43,803 nucleotides of DNA from Oscillospiraceae bacterium (GCA_015065615.1 SVPY01000022.1:1-43803), one strand, 5' to 3'. Positions 32,723 to 41,934 are shown, counted from the first letter of the stretch. The notes: a model not told the origin generated them from the sequence alone. Made by a program: numbers and translations.

Positions 32723-33403
32723 TTATAATATTATGGGCACTTCTCCTATTATATTTACTTCGCCTATAGAAACTTCACACTCATAGCACTTTATATTCAC
32801 GCCTTTATTTTTCGCCTCAATAAGCTTATGGGCAAATTCGGGGTGAGTATTTCGGTTAGGCGAAAAGAATCTTACGCCTTTCATCTGGGTGACAAATATC
32901 ACATAAACTTCAAAGCCTTCTTCCTTGGCTTTTATAAGCTCATCAATATGCTTAACTCCCCTTTCGGTGGGAGCGTCGGGGAAATAAACGGCGTTATCAA
33001 TTTCTAAAGTTACGCCTTTTACTTCGGCAAGTATTTTCTTCTCCCCTGCCTCTATATAGAAATCTATTCTGGAATTGCCGTAAGTATATTCGGGTTTGAT
33101 TTTTTGTACCGCTTCTATAAATTTTCCTTCGCTTACATATTCGCCGAAAACCTTATTGGGCGCCATAGAGTCCATATTTATAAGCCTTTCGCCTTTATAT
33201 ACAGAAACAAGGTCGAAAGGCGTTTTTCTTTTTTCATTATCGCTTTTTTCAAGAAGCACCTTTGCCCCGGGAATCAACAGTTCTTTACATCTGCCCGTAT
33301 TTTTTACGTGGCAGATCTCCTTCTTACCGTCAACCTCGCAGTAAGCTATAAATCTGTTGGGACGGGAAATAAAAATTCCCTCTTTTATATTTTTATATTT
33401 CAT
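32723..33403 (-). CDS. sfsA: Sugar fermentation stimulation protein homologue SfsA
   Basis: A 226-residue protein matching SfsA along its length: RPNRFIAYCEVDGK, CHVKNTGRCKELLIPGAKV, SRIDFYI, AEVKGVTLE, FPDAPTERGVKHI, VRFFSPNRNTHPEFA. SfsA proteins have an N-terminal OB-like domain and a C-terminal nuclease-like core (D, E-K residues in SRIDF and EVKGVTLE). They are reported as putative DNA-binding or nuclease-related proteins, with a poorly defined role in sugar-gene control. The ribosome site is weak (CAGGG). It is transcribed from its own promoter at 33431-33459. Confidence 0.95.
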   Translation of the reverse strand: MKYKNIKEGIFISRPNRFIAYCEVDGKKEICHVKNTGRCKELLIPGAKVLLEKSDNEKRKTPFDLVSVYKGERLINMDSMAPNKVFGEYVSEGKFIEAVQKIKPEYTYGNSRIDFYIEAGEKKILAEVKGVTLEIDNAVYFPDAPTERGVKHIDELIKAKEEGFEVYVIFVTQMKGVRFFSPNRNTHPEFAHKLIEAKNKGVNIKCYECEVSIGEVNIIGEVPIIL

Positions 33404-33430
33404 ATAACCCTGCTCTTTTTGTTTTTAATT

Positions 33431-33459
33431 ATTATATAAAATGATTTTATATAATTCAA
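33431..33459 (-). promoter_or_regulatory. Promoter of sfsA
   Basis: On the minus strand: TTGAAT (33459-33454), 17 bp, a perfect TATAAT (33436-33431). The gene starts about 28 bp downstream. Confidence 0.7.
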
Positions 33460-33460
33460 T

Positions 33461-33503
33461 ATAAAAATAAAAGCTCTCCTTATTTTAAACTAAGGAAAGC
33501 TTT
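33461..33503 (-). terminator. Terminator of the activase/HgdB-like operon
   Basis: Stem AAAGCT-C-TCCTTA (33470-33482) with TAAGGA-A-AGCTTT (33491-33503), one internal mismatch, followed on the minus strand by TTTTATTTTTAT. It sits 6 bases past the stop at 33510 and overlaps the upstream side of the sfsA promoter. Confidence 0.82.
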
Positions 33504-33509
33504 ATATAA

Positions 33510-34772
33510 TTACTCCTTATTTTCCGCCAGCTTTTCTTTGCCTACGGAAAGCATAAGCTTGATGCGGTTTTCCTGATTGACCTTCGTAGCGCCGGGGTCG
33601 TAATCTATAGCCACTATATTGGCATTTGGGTGCATTGTTCGTATCTTTCTGACCATACCTTTGCCTACTATATGATTAGGGAGGCATCCGAAAGGCTGGG
33701 CGCATACTATATTTTCGTAGCCGCTTTCTATAAGCTCCATAACTTCACTTGTTAAAAGCCAGCCCTCGCCCATTTTGCAGCCGTAACCGATAACGGGTTT
33801 TACTATTTTTTTGAGATGCCTGTAAGTGCCGGGCTTAACGAAATCGCTGCCCTCCAAAGCTTCAATCAGATAGCTTTCAAATACAGTCAAATAATCGAAA
33901 AGTATTTTTATAACGTTATACTTCATTTTGCTTCCGCCGTAAAGCTTTATATCCTCAAGGCGGTTATCAACTTTAAAGAGCATAAACTGCATTATACCCG
34001 GTACCATAACCTCACAATCCTGCTCATAGAGGAATTTTTCAAGGTCATTATTGGCAAAAGCCGAATATTTTACGTATATTTCGCCTACGATTCCCACCTT
34101 TACCTTGGGCGTACGGTTAACGGGGATTTTTTTGAAGTCCTCTACGATAGCGCCGAGATAAGTTTTCATTTCTTTGGCGGAGATACCGCGCTTTTTCTCA
34201 AAAAGTTCTGAAATTTTGCCGATCCATTTTTCTACTGTTCTTCGGCTTTCACCCTTATTTACTTCGTAAGGCTTAGTCTGATTATCCAAAAGCATAAGCA
34301 TATCGCCGTAAGCAAGGGTTGCAACGGCGCGGCGAAGCATAGGGAGAGTAATTTTAAAACCGCTGTTTTTTTCAAGACCCGAAAGATTAACAGATATTAC
34401 GGGCACGTTGCCCATACCTGAATTTTTAAGCGCTTTTCTTAAAAGGAATATGTAGTTGCTGGCTCTGCATCCGCCGCCTGTCTGAGTCATCATAAGGGCG
34501 GTTCTGTTTACGTCGTACTTGCCGCTTTTAAGGGCGTTTATCATCTGACCTATGGTACAGAGAGCGGGGTAGCAGGTATCGTTGTGCACAAGCCTCAGAC
34601 CTTCATCGATAATTTCCCTGCCCGAATCCGTAAGCAGCTCGATATCATAGCCGTAACTTTTAAAAACCTTTTTGAGTATACGGAAATGGATATCCAGCAT
34701 ATTGGGGAAAAGAATTTTATAGGTCTTTTTCATTTCTGCGGTAAACTCTACTCGGTTTTTCTCATCTGCCAT
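33510..34772 (-). CDS. 2-hydroxyacyl-CoA dehydratase-like (HgdB/FldB-type) protein, C-terminal partner of the activase
   Basis: A 420-residue protein with the architecture of 2-hydroxyacyl-CoA dehydratase-like subunits. It has IEFxxNMLD-like KILFPNMLDIHFRILKKVF, VHNDTCYPALCTIGQMI (candidate Fe-S Cys), TQTGGGCRASNYI, GYGCKMGEGWLLTSEVMELI, ENIVCAQPFGCLPNHIVGKG and IDYDPGATKVNQENRIKLM. In many Clostridia this is the tail of a ~1400-residue protein together with the activase. Here it is a separate gene, 16 nt downstream of it. I chose ATG 34772 (MADEKNRV) after the strong AAGGAGGTG. The upstream extension in this frame overlaps the activase gene and lacks a ribosome site. No true substrate or CoA-transferase gene is nearby, so its reaction is unknown. 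Confidence 0.82.
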   Translation of the reverse strand: MADEKNRVEFTAEMKKTYKILFPNMLDIHFRILKKVFKSYGYDIELLTDSGREIIDEGLRLVHNDTCYPALCTIGQMINALKSGKYDVNRTALMMTQTGGGCRASNYIFLLRKALKNSGMGNVPVISVNLSGLEKNSGFKITLPMLRRAVATLAYGDMLMLLDNQTKPYEVNKGESRRTVEKWIGKISELFEKKRGISAKEMKTYLGAIVEDFKKIPVNRTPKVKVGIVGEIYVKYSAFANNDLEKFLYEQDCEVMVPGIMQFMLFKVDNRLEDIKLYGGSKMKYNVIKILFDYLTVFESYLIEALEGSDFVKPGTYRHLKKIVKPVIGYGCKMGEGWLLTSEVMELIESGYENIVCAQPFGCLPNHIVGKGMVRKIRTMHPNANIVAIDYDPGATKVNQENRIKLMLSVGKEKLAENKE

Positions 34773-34788
34773 TAAACGCACCTCCTTC

Positions 34789-37707
34789 TCAGTCGTTTTC
34801 GGTAGCAGCAAAAAGACTTCTCAGCCTTATTTTTACTGCGCCCAGATTTGTTATTTCGTCTATTTTTATCTGTGTGTAAATTTTCTGTCTGCTTTCAAGA
34901 ATTCCTCTTACCTCGTCGGTTGTAATAGCGTCCACTCCGCATCCGAATGAAACAAGCTGAACGAGATTAATTCGCTTGTTGCCGCTTTCTGCAATATATT
35001 TTGCGGCGGCATAAAGTCTTGAATGATAGGTCCACTGATTCAAAACCGTAGTGGGGAATTTTTCCACCAGATCGCTTATACTATCCTCTGTAATAAGCAC
35101 CGCGCCTTCGTTGCATATAAGCTTATCGATACCGTGGTTTATTTCGGGGTCAAGGTGGTAGGGTCTGCCCGAGAGTACAATCACGGGGAGATCCTTTTCA
35201 TTAGCATATCTCAAATACTTTTTACCTTCAAGCCTAAGTATTTTCATATACCGCTCGTATTCGGCATAAGCCTTGAAAGCTGCGTTTTTTACGTCAATAA
35301 GCTTTATATCCCCAAATTCGCGGCACAGAATACCGTGAATCTTCTTGGGGAAATCGTGCCTTCTGTGAATACCCACGTAATCCTTTATGAATTTTATATT
35401 TCCCGCTGTATTTACGTTGGCGCCTATTACCTCGGGGTAATAAGCCACAACGGGACAGTTGTAGTGATTATCACCCAGACCTTCGTCAATATTATAGCTC
35501 ATGCAGGGATAGAAAATAGCATCTATATTTTCTTCCATAAGCTTTTCAATATGTCCGTGAAGGACCTTAGCAGGGTAACAGACCGTATCGGAGGGAATCG
35601 TGTGCTGACCTTTAAGGTAAATTTTTCGCGTACTGTCGCCTGAATTTATTATTCCGAAGCCAAGAGACGTAAAGAAAGTATGCCAGAAGGGATAAAGCTC
35701 ATACATATTAAGACCCATAGGAATACCTATAGTGGGCTTATTATCTTTACCTTTCATGTCCTTGTATGAAGCCAAAAGTTCTTTTTTGAATTCGAAAAGA
35801 TTTAATTTCTTCTCGTTTGTCTTAATATTCAAAGGCTTCTCACAGCGGTTGCCGCCTATAAATTTTCTGCCGTTGTCAAAAGTATTGACCGTAAGACGGC
35901 AGTGATTCTGGCATCCGTGGCAAGTTATTGCTTTTACGTCGTGAGTAAAATTATTTAATTCCGCAAGGCTTAAAACGGAGCTCTTTTCACCCTTACATCT
36001 TCTTTTGCCGTAAAGAGCCGCACCGTATGCGCCCATAAGACCCGAAATTGCAGGTCTTGTTACGTTTCTGCCGATTTCTTTTTCGAAAGCTCTTAAAACG
36101 GCATCGTTTAAGAAGGTACCGCCCTGAACAACTATATTTTTGCCTAACGAATCGGCATTAACTACTCTGATAACCTTATAAAGAGCGTTTTTAACAACGC
36201 TTATGGAAAGACCTGCCGAAATATTTTCAATTCCCGCGCCATCCTTCTGAGCCTGCTTTACTGAGCTGTTCATAAACACCGTGCATCTTGAACCTAAATC
36301 CACGGGCTTATCCGCAAAAATTCCTTTTTGGGAAAATTCCTCTATATTATAGCCTAATGCGCCTGCAAAAGTCTGAAGGAAGCTTCCGCAGCCGGAAGAA
36401 CAGGCTTCGTTAAGAAAAATATTATCAATTGCCTTATTTCTGATTTTAAAGCATTTTATATCCTGACCGCCTATATCAATAATAAAATCCACGTTCGGAT
36501 CATATTTTTCCGCAGCCGTAAAGTGCGCGATGGTTTCAACTACGCCCATATCAAGATGGAAAGCGTTCTTTATTATCTCCTCGCCGTAACCCGTGGACGC
36601 GGCGGACACTATATTGATATCGGGGTATTTTTCGTAGAGCTTTATTAAAAACTCCTTAACAAGGGGCACGGGATTGCCGCTGTTGGACATATATTCGCTG
36701 TATACAATTTCTTCATTCTCGTTTATTGCTACAGCCTTCAAGGTGGTGGAACCCGAATCGATACCGACGTAAGCTTTTTTACTTTCACTAAGCCCGGAAA
36801 GAGGATAGCTTAAGCTGTGGCGCAATTTAAATTCCTCATATTCTTTTTCATCTTTAAAAAGAGGCTCACAGCTTTGATAGACGCCCTCGGAAGAATAGTT
36901 GCGTATTTTTTCCGTGAGACCTATTAAATCGAAAACTTTTACCTCATCGTTCATCGCCGCGCCGTACGCCACAAAATAAAGTGAATTTTCAGGGCATATA
37001 CCTTCCGTTTTCAAAGCTTCGTTGAAAGATCTGCGAAGCTCGGAGAAAAACGTAAGAGGGCCGCCCAGATATACGATATTTCCTTCAATCTCTCTGCCCT
37101 GAGCAAGACCTGCTATAGTCTGGTTAACAACCGCCATAAAAATACTGGCTGAAAGATCTTCCTTTTTTGCGCCCTGATTTAAAAGGGGCTGAATATCCGA
37201 CTTTGCGAAAACGCCGCATCTTGACGCTATACTGTATATTTTGGAATGAGCCTTTGAAAGCTCGTTCATATCTTCAGGCTTTACGTTTAATAAAGTTGCC
37301 ATCTGGTCGATAAAAGCGCCGGTACCGCCTGCGCAGGAGCCGTTCATTCTTACTTCCTGTGCCCCTGATATGAACAATATTTTCGCATCTTCGCCGCCAA
37401 GCTCAATTACAACGTCTGTTTCGGGTAAAAGCTTTTTCACGGCAAGACGTGTTGCATAAACCTCCTGCATAAAGGGGATGCCCATCTTCTCCGCAAAGCC
37501 CATACCTGCCGAGCCCGATATAGAAAGCGCCGTTTCATTTTCTTTTTCATTTTCGAAACGCTCTGCTATTTCCGATAACATTTCAGCGGCTTTTTCGGTA
37601 ATCCGTGAATAATGCCTTTCATATTTACTGAAAAGTATTTCCCCATTATCGTTAAGGGCGATACATTTAAGCGTTGTTGAGCCTACGTCAAGACCGATTC
37701 TTATCAT
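34789..37707 (-). CDS. Double activase-domain protein, 2-hydroxyacyl-CoA dehydratase activator family (HgdC/BadF type) with DUF2229-like tail
   Basis: A 972-residue protein. The first ASKHA ATPase domain starts at IRIGLDVGSTTLKCIAL and has cluster cysteines in NGSCAGGTGAF and ASRCGVFAKSD. A second starts near 315 (YVGIDSGSTTLKAVAI) with NEACSSGCGSF and GSRCTVFMNSS. So the two halves could share one [4Fe-4S] cluster as an internal dimer (known for HgdC homodimers; inferred here). After ~600 comes ITCHGCQNHC, then a DUF2229-like region (IGIPMGLNMYELYPFWHTFF; DTVCYPAKVLHGH; YPCMSYN). The family transfers ATP-driven electrons to a dehydratase or reductase. It is followed by the HgdB-like gene. 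The RBS AAGGAAG precedes ATG 37707. Confidence 0.88.
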   Translation of the reverse strand: MIRIGLDVGSTTLKCIALNDNGEILFSKYERHYSRITEKAAEMLSEIAERFENEKENETALSISGSAGMGFAEKMGIPFMQEVYATRLAVKKLLPETDVVIELGGEDAKILFISGAQEVRMNGSCAGGTGAFIDQMATLLNVKPEDMNELSKAHSKIYSIASRCGVFAKSDIQPLLNQGAKKEDLSASIFMAVVNQTIAGLAQGREIEGNIVYLGGPLTFFSELRRSFNEALKTEGICPENSLYFVAYGAAMNDEVKVFDLIGLTEKIRNYSSEGVYQSCEPLFKDEKEYEEFKLRHSLSYPLSGLSESKKAYVGIDSGSTTLKAVAINENEEIVYSEYMSNSGNPVPLVKEFLIKLYEKYPDINIVSAASTGYGEEIIKNAFHLDMGVVETIAHFTAAEKYDPNVDFIIDIGGQDIKCFKIRNKAIDNIFLNEACSSGCGSFLQTFAGALGYNIEEFSQKGIFADKPVDLGSRCTVFMNSSVKQAQKDGAGIENISAGLSISVVKNALYKVIRVVNADSLGKNIVVQGGTFLNDAVLRAFEKEIGRNVTRPAISGLMGAYGAALYGKRRCKGEKSSVLSLAELNNFTHDVKAITCHGCQNHCRLTVNTFDNGRKFIGGNRCEKPLNIKTNEKKLNLFEFKKELLASYKDMKGKDNKPTIGIPMGLNMYELYPFWHTFFTSLGFGIINSGDSTRKIYLKGQHTIPSDTVCYPAKVLHGHIEKLMEENIDAIFYPCMSYNIDEGLGDNHYNCPVVAYYPEVIGANVNTAGNIKFIKDYVGIHRRHDFPKKIHGILCREFGDIKLIDVKNAAFKAYAEYERYMKILRLEGKKYLRYANEKDLPVIVLSGRPYHLDPEINHGIDKLICNEGAVLITEDSISDLVEKFPTTVLNQWTYHSRLYAAAKYIAESGNKRINLVQLVSFGCGVDAITTDEVRGILESRQKIYTQIKIDEITNLGAVKIRLRSLFAATEND

Positions 37708-37913
37708 AAAAATTAACTTCCTTATTAATATACCTATCGCGTGATTTCAAAATAAACTTATACCGCAAATCTGATAAAATTTAAATAAAAAACGATAAAT
37801 TAATCAAATTTTAACTAAATAAAATTAAGTAAATATTATTAAATTATGAACAATTTGTTGATAACGCAACATATTTTCGAAACCGCATTTTGTATTTAAC
37901 AAACCAATGGCCG

Positions 37914-37954
37914 TATAAAAAAACAAAAGACTCAAGCTTAATGCCTGAGTCTTT
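37914..37954 (-). terminator. Terminator of the symporter gene
   Basis: Stem AAAGACTCA (37926-37934) with TGAGTCTTT (37946-37954), extended by GC/GC after one mismatch, then TTGTTTTTTTA on the minus strand. It is 6 bases after the stop. The remaining gap (37708-37913) is AT-rich; the only structure seen is TGTTG-n6-CAACA near 37857-37872. Confidence 0.85.
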
Positions 37955-37960
37955 GCTGTT

Positions 37961-39457
37961 TTAATTTTCTGTTTGTTCGTTATAGAAGCTATCGTTTTCT
38001 TCACTGCCTTTTAATTTAAGTTTGGAAGAAATCATACTTGCAAGAATTGTAACTACAAATGAGCTTGCCATTGCTATGCAGGCATATAAGGGACCGTCGG
38101 GTGTTGTAAATCCGCTGGCAGCCGCAGGAATAAAGGCTACAAGGAAGCCTGAAAGCATACCGCACCATGCACCGAATCTATTTATCTTCTTCATATAGAG
38201 AGTTAATACGTAGGGTCCTATAAATGCGCCTGAAATTATACCCCAGGAATAGGACATAAGCTCAATAATAGGAGTATCGGTCGTAGCGATGATATAGCTG
38301 AATACCACGAACACAAGGCACATAATTCTTGTAAGTGTAGCTGTTGACTTATCGGAAATATCCTTTTTCACGGTACCCTTTATAAAGTCCATTGAGAAAG
38401 TAGAGCAAGCTGAAAGTGTAATACCCGATAAAGTGGAAACAGAAGCGGAAATTAAAAGCACAAGCACAACGCCTATTAAAATATCGGGAAGACCTGCTTT
38501 ATCAAGCATTAAAGGAACCAAGTAGTCTTTTCCGCCTTCGGGCATTTCGTTTCCGAAGAAGAGATGTGAGAATGAACCTATAAAGTATCCGCCGCCTGCA
38601 ACCAGAAGCGCAAAGAGAGTGGAAATTATAGTGCCGCGCTTAACTTCGCCTGCATCCTTAATACCGTAGTATTTATGTACCATCTGAGGTAAGCCCCATG
38701 TACCGAAGCTTGTCATAAGTATCATTGATATAAGAGAAACCGTAGAGGATGCATCCAAGGGCATCATTTTATTTTCTTTCATATATTCTGCCATATTGTT
38801 TATACCGTTTGTAAGACCTCCTACCTGAGGTGATACAATCACTAAAACAATCAGCGCGGTAACGCCTATCATCATAATGAAGCCCTGAACAAAGTCAGCT
38901 TTTAATGTGGCGATGTATCCGCCGAGCACCAGTACAACCGCCGATGCAAGAGCGATAATTATCATACATACGTTTTCATCAATTCCCAGTATAACACTGC
39001 AGATGCTTGTTAAGCCTTTATAAACCGATGCGCTGTAAGGAACTAAAAAAACAAATATTACAAGACAGGAGAATATTCTCATACCGGGGCTTCTGAATCT
39101 TGTTTCAAAAAGCTGAGGCATACTTTTAATCTTTAAGCGGCGAGTATAGTCTCTTGTTCTGTTTGCAAGAACTTTCCATGCAAGGAAAGAGCCGAACACC
39201 GCGTTACCTACACCTACCAATGCGCTCCAAAGGCCGTAACTCCAACCTGAACCGCCTGAATATCCGATAAACATAACTGCCGAGAAATAAGCAGTACCAT
39301 AGCTCAGCGCCGATATCCACGCGCCTGCGTTTCTGCCGCCGACGGTGAATTTTTCCATACTGCTGCTGTTATCTTTTCCTGAATTGAGTATACCCACAAC
39401 CAGCATAAAAATAGCATAAACAGCAATTACAATCCATATAGTAGTTAGTTTATCCAT
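37961..39457 (-). CDS. Sodium:solute symporter (SSS family)
   Basis: A 498-residue membrane protein with about 13 helices. SSS landmarks are present: N-terminal FTVGGRNAGAWISALSYGTAYFSAVMFIGYSG (helix 1 region), SMPQLFETRFRSPGMRIF, GGYIATLKADFVQGFIM, FGTWGLPQMVHKYYGIKDAGEVKRGT and SASVSTLSGITLSACSTFSMDFI (helix 8 Na+ site with paired Ser). The layout resembles PutP/SglT-type Na+-coupled importers. Substrate may be proline, another organic acid or sugar, and cannot be read from sequence. It has its own strong promoter at 39549-39577 and 16-bp repeats at the start of the transcript. Confidence 0.92.
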   Translation of the reverse strand: MDKLTTIWIVIAVYAIFMLVVGILNSGKDNSSSMEKFTVGGRNAGAWISALSYGTAYFSAVMFIGYSGGSGWSYGLWSALVGVGNAVFGSFLAWKVLANRTRDYTRRLKIKSMPQLFETRFRSPGMRIFSCLVIFVFLVPYSASVYKGLTSICSVILGIDENVCMIIIALASAVVLVLGGYIATLKADFVQGFIMMIGVTALIVLVIVSPQVGGLTNGINNMAEYMKENKMMPLDASSTVSLISMILMTSFGTWGLPQMVHKYYGIKDAGEVKRGTIISTLFALLVAGGGYFIGSFSHLFFGNEMPEGGKDYLVPLMLDKAGLPDILIGVVLVLLISASVSTLSGITLSACSTFSMDFIKGTVKKDISDKSTATLTRIMCLVFVVFSYIIATTDTPIIELMSYSWGIISGAFIGPYVLTLYMKKINRFGAWCGMLSGFLVAFIPAAASGFTTPDGPLYACIAMASSFVVTILASMISSKLKLKGSEENDSFYNEQTEN

Positions 39458-39496
39458 TTTATTTTCCTCCGTAATCAGTTGCGATTTATCAGTTAA

Positions 39497-39544
39497 AAGC
39501 TTTAAAACTTAAAAACTTTAAAACTTAGACGCTTTAAACTGTAA
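39497..39544 (-). repeat. Three tandem 16-bp repeats in the symporter leader
   Basis: Units at 39497-39512, 39513-39528 and 39529-39544, built around CTTTAAAAC(T). The first two differ at two or three positions, the third at several. They begin at the predicted start point (about 39542) of the symporter transcript and end 39 bp before its ATG. Confidence 0.7.
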
Positions 39545-39548
39545 AAGT

Positions 39549-39577
39549 ATAATAGCACTGTTTTCCCCCGTTGTCAA
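39549..39577 (-). promoter_or_regulatory. Promoter of the symporter gene
   Basis: On the minus strand: a perfect TTGACA (39577-39572), 17 bp, TATTAT (39554-39549). Confidence 0.82.
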
Positions 39578-39650
39578 GTACTTTTTTAAATTAGTCAAAT
39601 TCTGTTCATATAAAATTCATTTAAACTTCTTGCTTTTATCACGCGGGCAT

Positions 39651-39679
39651 TATACAATTAATACAGTAAATTTTATAAT
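39651..39679 (+). promoter_or_regulatory. Possible promoter of the two-component operon
   Basis: A perfect TATAAT at 39674-39679 with a poor -35 (TATACA, 39651-39656) 17 bp upstream. A weak -35 suits activation, perhaps by the response regulator itself (inference). Confidence 0.4.
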
Positions 39680-39719
39680 CCGTTATTATTTTAATCATAT
39701 ATACGAAAGGAACTGCAAA

Positions 39720-40403
39720 ATGGCTAAAATTTTAATTGTTGACGATGATAAAAATATATGTGAGCTTTTAAGGCTCTACATTGAAAAAGAAGGCTTCACG
39801 GCAAGTCTCGCTCACGACGGAAGGCAGGCTCTCTCCCTCTTCAACACCTTTGAACCCGACCTTATTCTTCTTGACATTATGCTTCCCGAGCTTGACGGCT
39901 GGCAGGTTTGCAGAGAGATAAGAAAGAAATCAGACTGCCCTATTATTATGCTTACAGCCAAGGGCGAAGTTTTCGATAAGGTATTGGGTCTGGAGCTCGG
40001 TGCAGATGACTATGTTGTAAAACCCTTTGAATCCAAAGAAGTGGTAGCAAGAATAAACGCCGTATTAAGAAGAGTCGGTAAGAACGAAACAGGCTCACAG
40101 AAAGAAGTAAGATTCGAAAACTTAAGCATAAACCTTACAAACTACGAATTGAGGGTTAACGGTGTCTCTATCGATACTCCTCCCAAAGAGCTGGAGCTTG
40201 TATTCCACCTTGCATCCAACCCAAACCGTGTATTCACAAGAGACCAGCTTCTTGACGAAGTATGGGGCTTTGATTACTACGGTGACAGCCGTACTGTTGA
40301 CGTACACGTAAAGAGACTCCGCGAAAAGCTTGAGGGTGTATCACAAAAATGGGCACTTAAAACAGTATGGGGCGTAGGTTACAAATTTGAAGTAAAGGAA
40401 TAA
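39720..40403 (+). CDS. OmpR/PhoB-family response regulator
   Basis: A 227-residue two-domain regulator. The receiver domain is ~1-120 with acidic pocket DDDK (9-12), phospho-acceptor Asp in LILLDIMLP (~52), Thr/Ser in MLTAKG and Lys in VVKPFES. A C-terminal winged helix (~130-225) has PPKELELVFHLASNPNRVFTRDQLLDEVWG and RTVDVHVKRLREKL. I chose ATG 39720 (MAKILIV) after GAAAGGA. The frame is open to 39630, but that part overlaps the promoter region. It partners with the kinase 4 nt downstream and with htrA. Confidence 0.95.
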   Translation: MAKILIVDDDKNICELLRLYIEKEGFTASLAHDGRQALSLFNTFEPDLILLDIMLPELDGWQVCREIRKKSDCPIIMLTAKGEVFDKVLGLELGADDYVVKPFESKEVVARINAVLRRVGKNETGSQKEVRFENLSINLTNYELRVNGVSIDTPPKELELVFHLASNPNRVFTRDQLLDEVWGFDYYGDSRTVDVHVKRLREKLEGVSQKWALKTVWGVGYKFEVKE

Positions 40404-40407
40404 TTCT

Positions 40408-41934
40408 ATGCGCCGCTCTCTTTTTAAAAAATACTTTGCCATGACCATGGTTATAGTTTTAACCAGCTATATCCTTTTAGGTTCGGCAATGATGCTTTTT
40501 AACTACAACTATTGGCGTGAGGAAAAAAAGGCGCTGCTTACACACAACGTATCTTCTATTGCTTCCTTTGCAGGTGAATTTACGGTTTACTTAGGCGAAG
40601 GTAACAATTACGGCATTCAGGCAGAAAGCCTCGGCGCTTTTATGAACATAATTTCCGAAAACGTTAACGCCGATATCTTTATCACCGATACTTCCGGTAA
40701 TATTCTTATGGGTGTTTACAGCAACAGTAAAATTACTTCTGCCGAAAAAATAGATCCCTCGTTTGTGCAAAATACGGTTTCCGGTTTTTTTGAAACAAGA
40801 AGTAAATTCGACGGAATGTATTCCACCTCCTACTATGCAATAGGTATGCCTTTTCTGGTAGAAAAGGATGACGGTGTGCAGCAGCTTGCAGGCGCTATTT
40901 TCGCAGCCACAAGCGACACCTTCTACCGCCAGTATCTTATGTCTACTCTCGATATTTTTATTATTGCATCTGCCGTCACTCTCACAATATCCTTTATCGT
41001 GGTATGGCTTTTCACCTATAAGATGATAAAACCCTTAAGGCAGATTGCCACGGCTGCGCGTTCCTTTGGTAGCGGTGATTTTTCTGTAAGAGTTCCCGTT
41101 AAAACAGAGGACGAAGTAGGTCAGCTTGCAATAGCTATAAACAATATGGCAAATTCCCTTTCCAACAGCGAAGGAATGCGCCGAAGCTTCATAGCAAACG
41201 TCTCTCACGAATTAAAGACCCCTATGACCACCATAGCAGGTTTTATCGACGGCATTCTCGACGGCACTATCCCCTACGATAAAGAAGGTTATTATTTAAA
41301 AATTGTATCCAGCGAAGTAAAAAGACTTTCAAGGCTTGTTAAATCTATGCTGGATCTTTCCAAAATCGATAACGGCGAAATGAAGCTTAACCCGGTTAAG
41401 TTTGATTTAAGCGACACGGTACTTTCCACTTTACTTACTTTCGAGCACAGTATAGAGGAAAAGAATATCGATATTCAGGGACTCGAATCAATATCTCCCT
41501 TACAGGTAACAGGCGATAAGGACCTTATCCATCAGGTCATTTACAATTTAATAGAAAATGCGGTTAAATTCACAAACGACGGCGGATATATCCGTATAGC
41601 GCTTTCCGACTCCATCGATAAGGCTTACGTATCTATAGAAAACAGCGGTCTCGGCATTCCCAAAGATGACGTACCTATGATTTTTGAAAGGTTCTATAAG
41701 ACCGACAAATCAAGAAGCCGTGATAAAAACGGTATGGGTCTCGGTCTTTACCTTGTAAAAATGATCTTACAGCTTCACGGTGGTAATATTTCCGTTACAT
41801 CTCAGGAAAATGCCTTCTGCCGATTCAGCTTCTATTTACCTAAACCCATAGCAAACGCGAAAAACATCGAAAATACACAAAAATTAAAACTCAGCGAAAA
41901 AGATAAAGATAATAATATTCAGGACGTAGAGTGA
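40408..41934 (+). CDS. Membrane sensor histidine kinase
   Basis: A 508-residue kinase. It has TM1 ~10-33, an extracytoplasmic sensor ~34-185, TM2 ~186-208 and HAMP ~209-260 (KPLRQIATAARSFGSGDFSVRV). The phospho-acceptor His is in ANVSHELKTPM (~268). HATPase motifs are N (IYNLIENAVKF), G1 (ENSGLGIP), F (FERFYKTD) and G2 (GMGLGLYLV). It senses a signal outside the membrane and phosphorylates the adjacent regulator. The RBS AAAGGA is inside the end of the regulator gene. It likely forms one transcript with regulator and htrA. Confidence 0.95.
   Translation: MRRSLFKKYFAMTMVIVLTSYILLGSAMMLFNYNYWREEKKALLTHNVSSIASFAGEFTVYLGEGNNYGIQAESLGAFMNIISENVNADIFITDTSGNILMGVYSNSKITSAEKIDPSFVQNTVSGFFETRSKFDGMYSTSYYAIGMPFLVEKDDGVQQLAGAIFAATSDTFYRQYLMSTLDIFIIASAVTLTISFIVVWLFTYKMIKPLRQIATAARSFGSGDFSVRVPVKTEDEVGQLAIAINNMANSLSNSEGMRRSFIANVSHELKTPMTTIAGFIDGILDGTIPYDKEGYYLKIVSSEVKRLSRLVKSMLDLSKIDNGEMKLNPVKFDLSDTVLSTLLTFEHSIEEKNIDIQGLESISPLQVTGDKDLIHQVIYNLIENAVKFTNDGGYIRIALSDSIDKAYVSIENSGLGIPKDDVPMIFERFYKTDKSRSRDKNGMGLGLYLVKMILQLHGGNISVTSQENAFCRFSFYLPKPIANAKNIENTQKLKLSEKDKDNNIQDVE

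Noticed and set aside
34773-34811. Overlap of the HgdB-like and activase genes
   Set aside because: The overlap disappears when the HgdB-like gene starts at ATG 34772, which has AAGGAGGTG in the 16-nt gap.
35023-35643. 206-codon frame opposite the activase gene
   Set aside because: It is a shadow of a conserved gene, with no ribosome site or promoter.
39497-39544. CRISPR array
   Set aside because: The repeats are directly adjacent, only 16 bp long, three in number, without spacers or cas genes.
39630-39719. 30-residue N-terminal extension of the response regulator
   Set aside because: Receiver domains begin at MAKILIV; ATG 39720 has a good ribosome site and the extension overlaps the promoter region.
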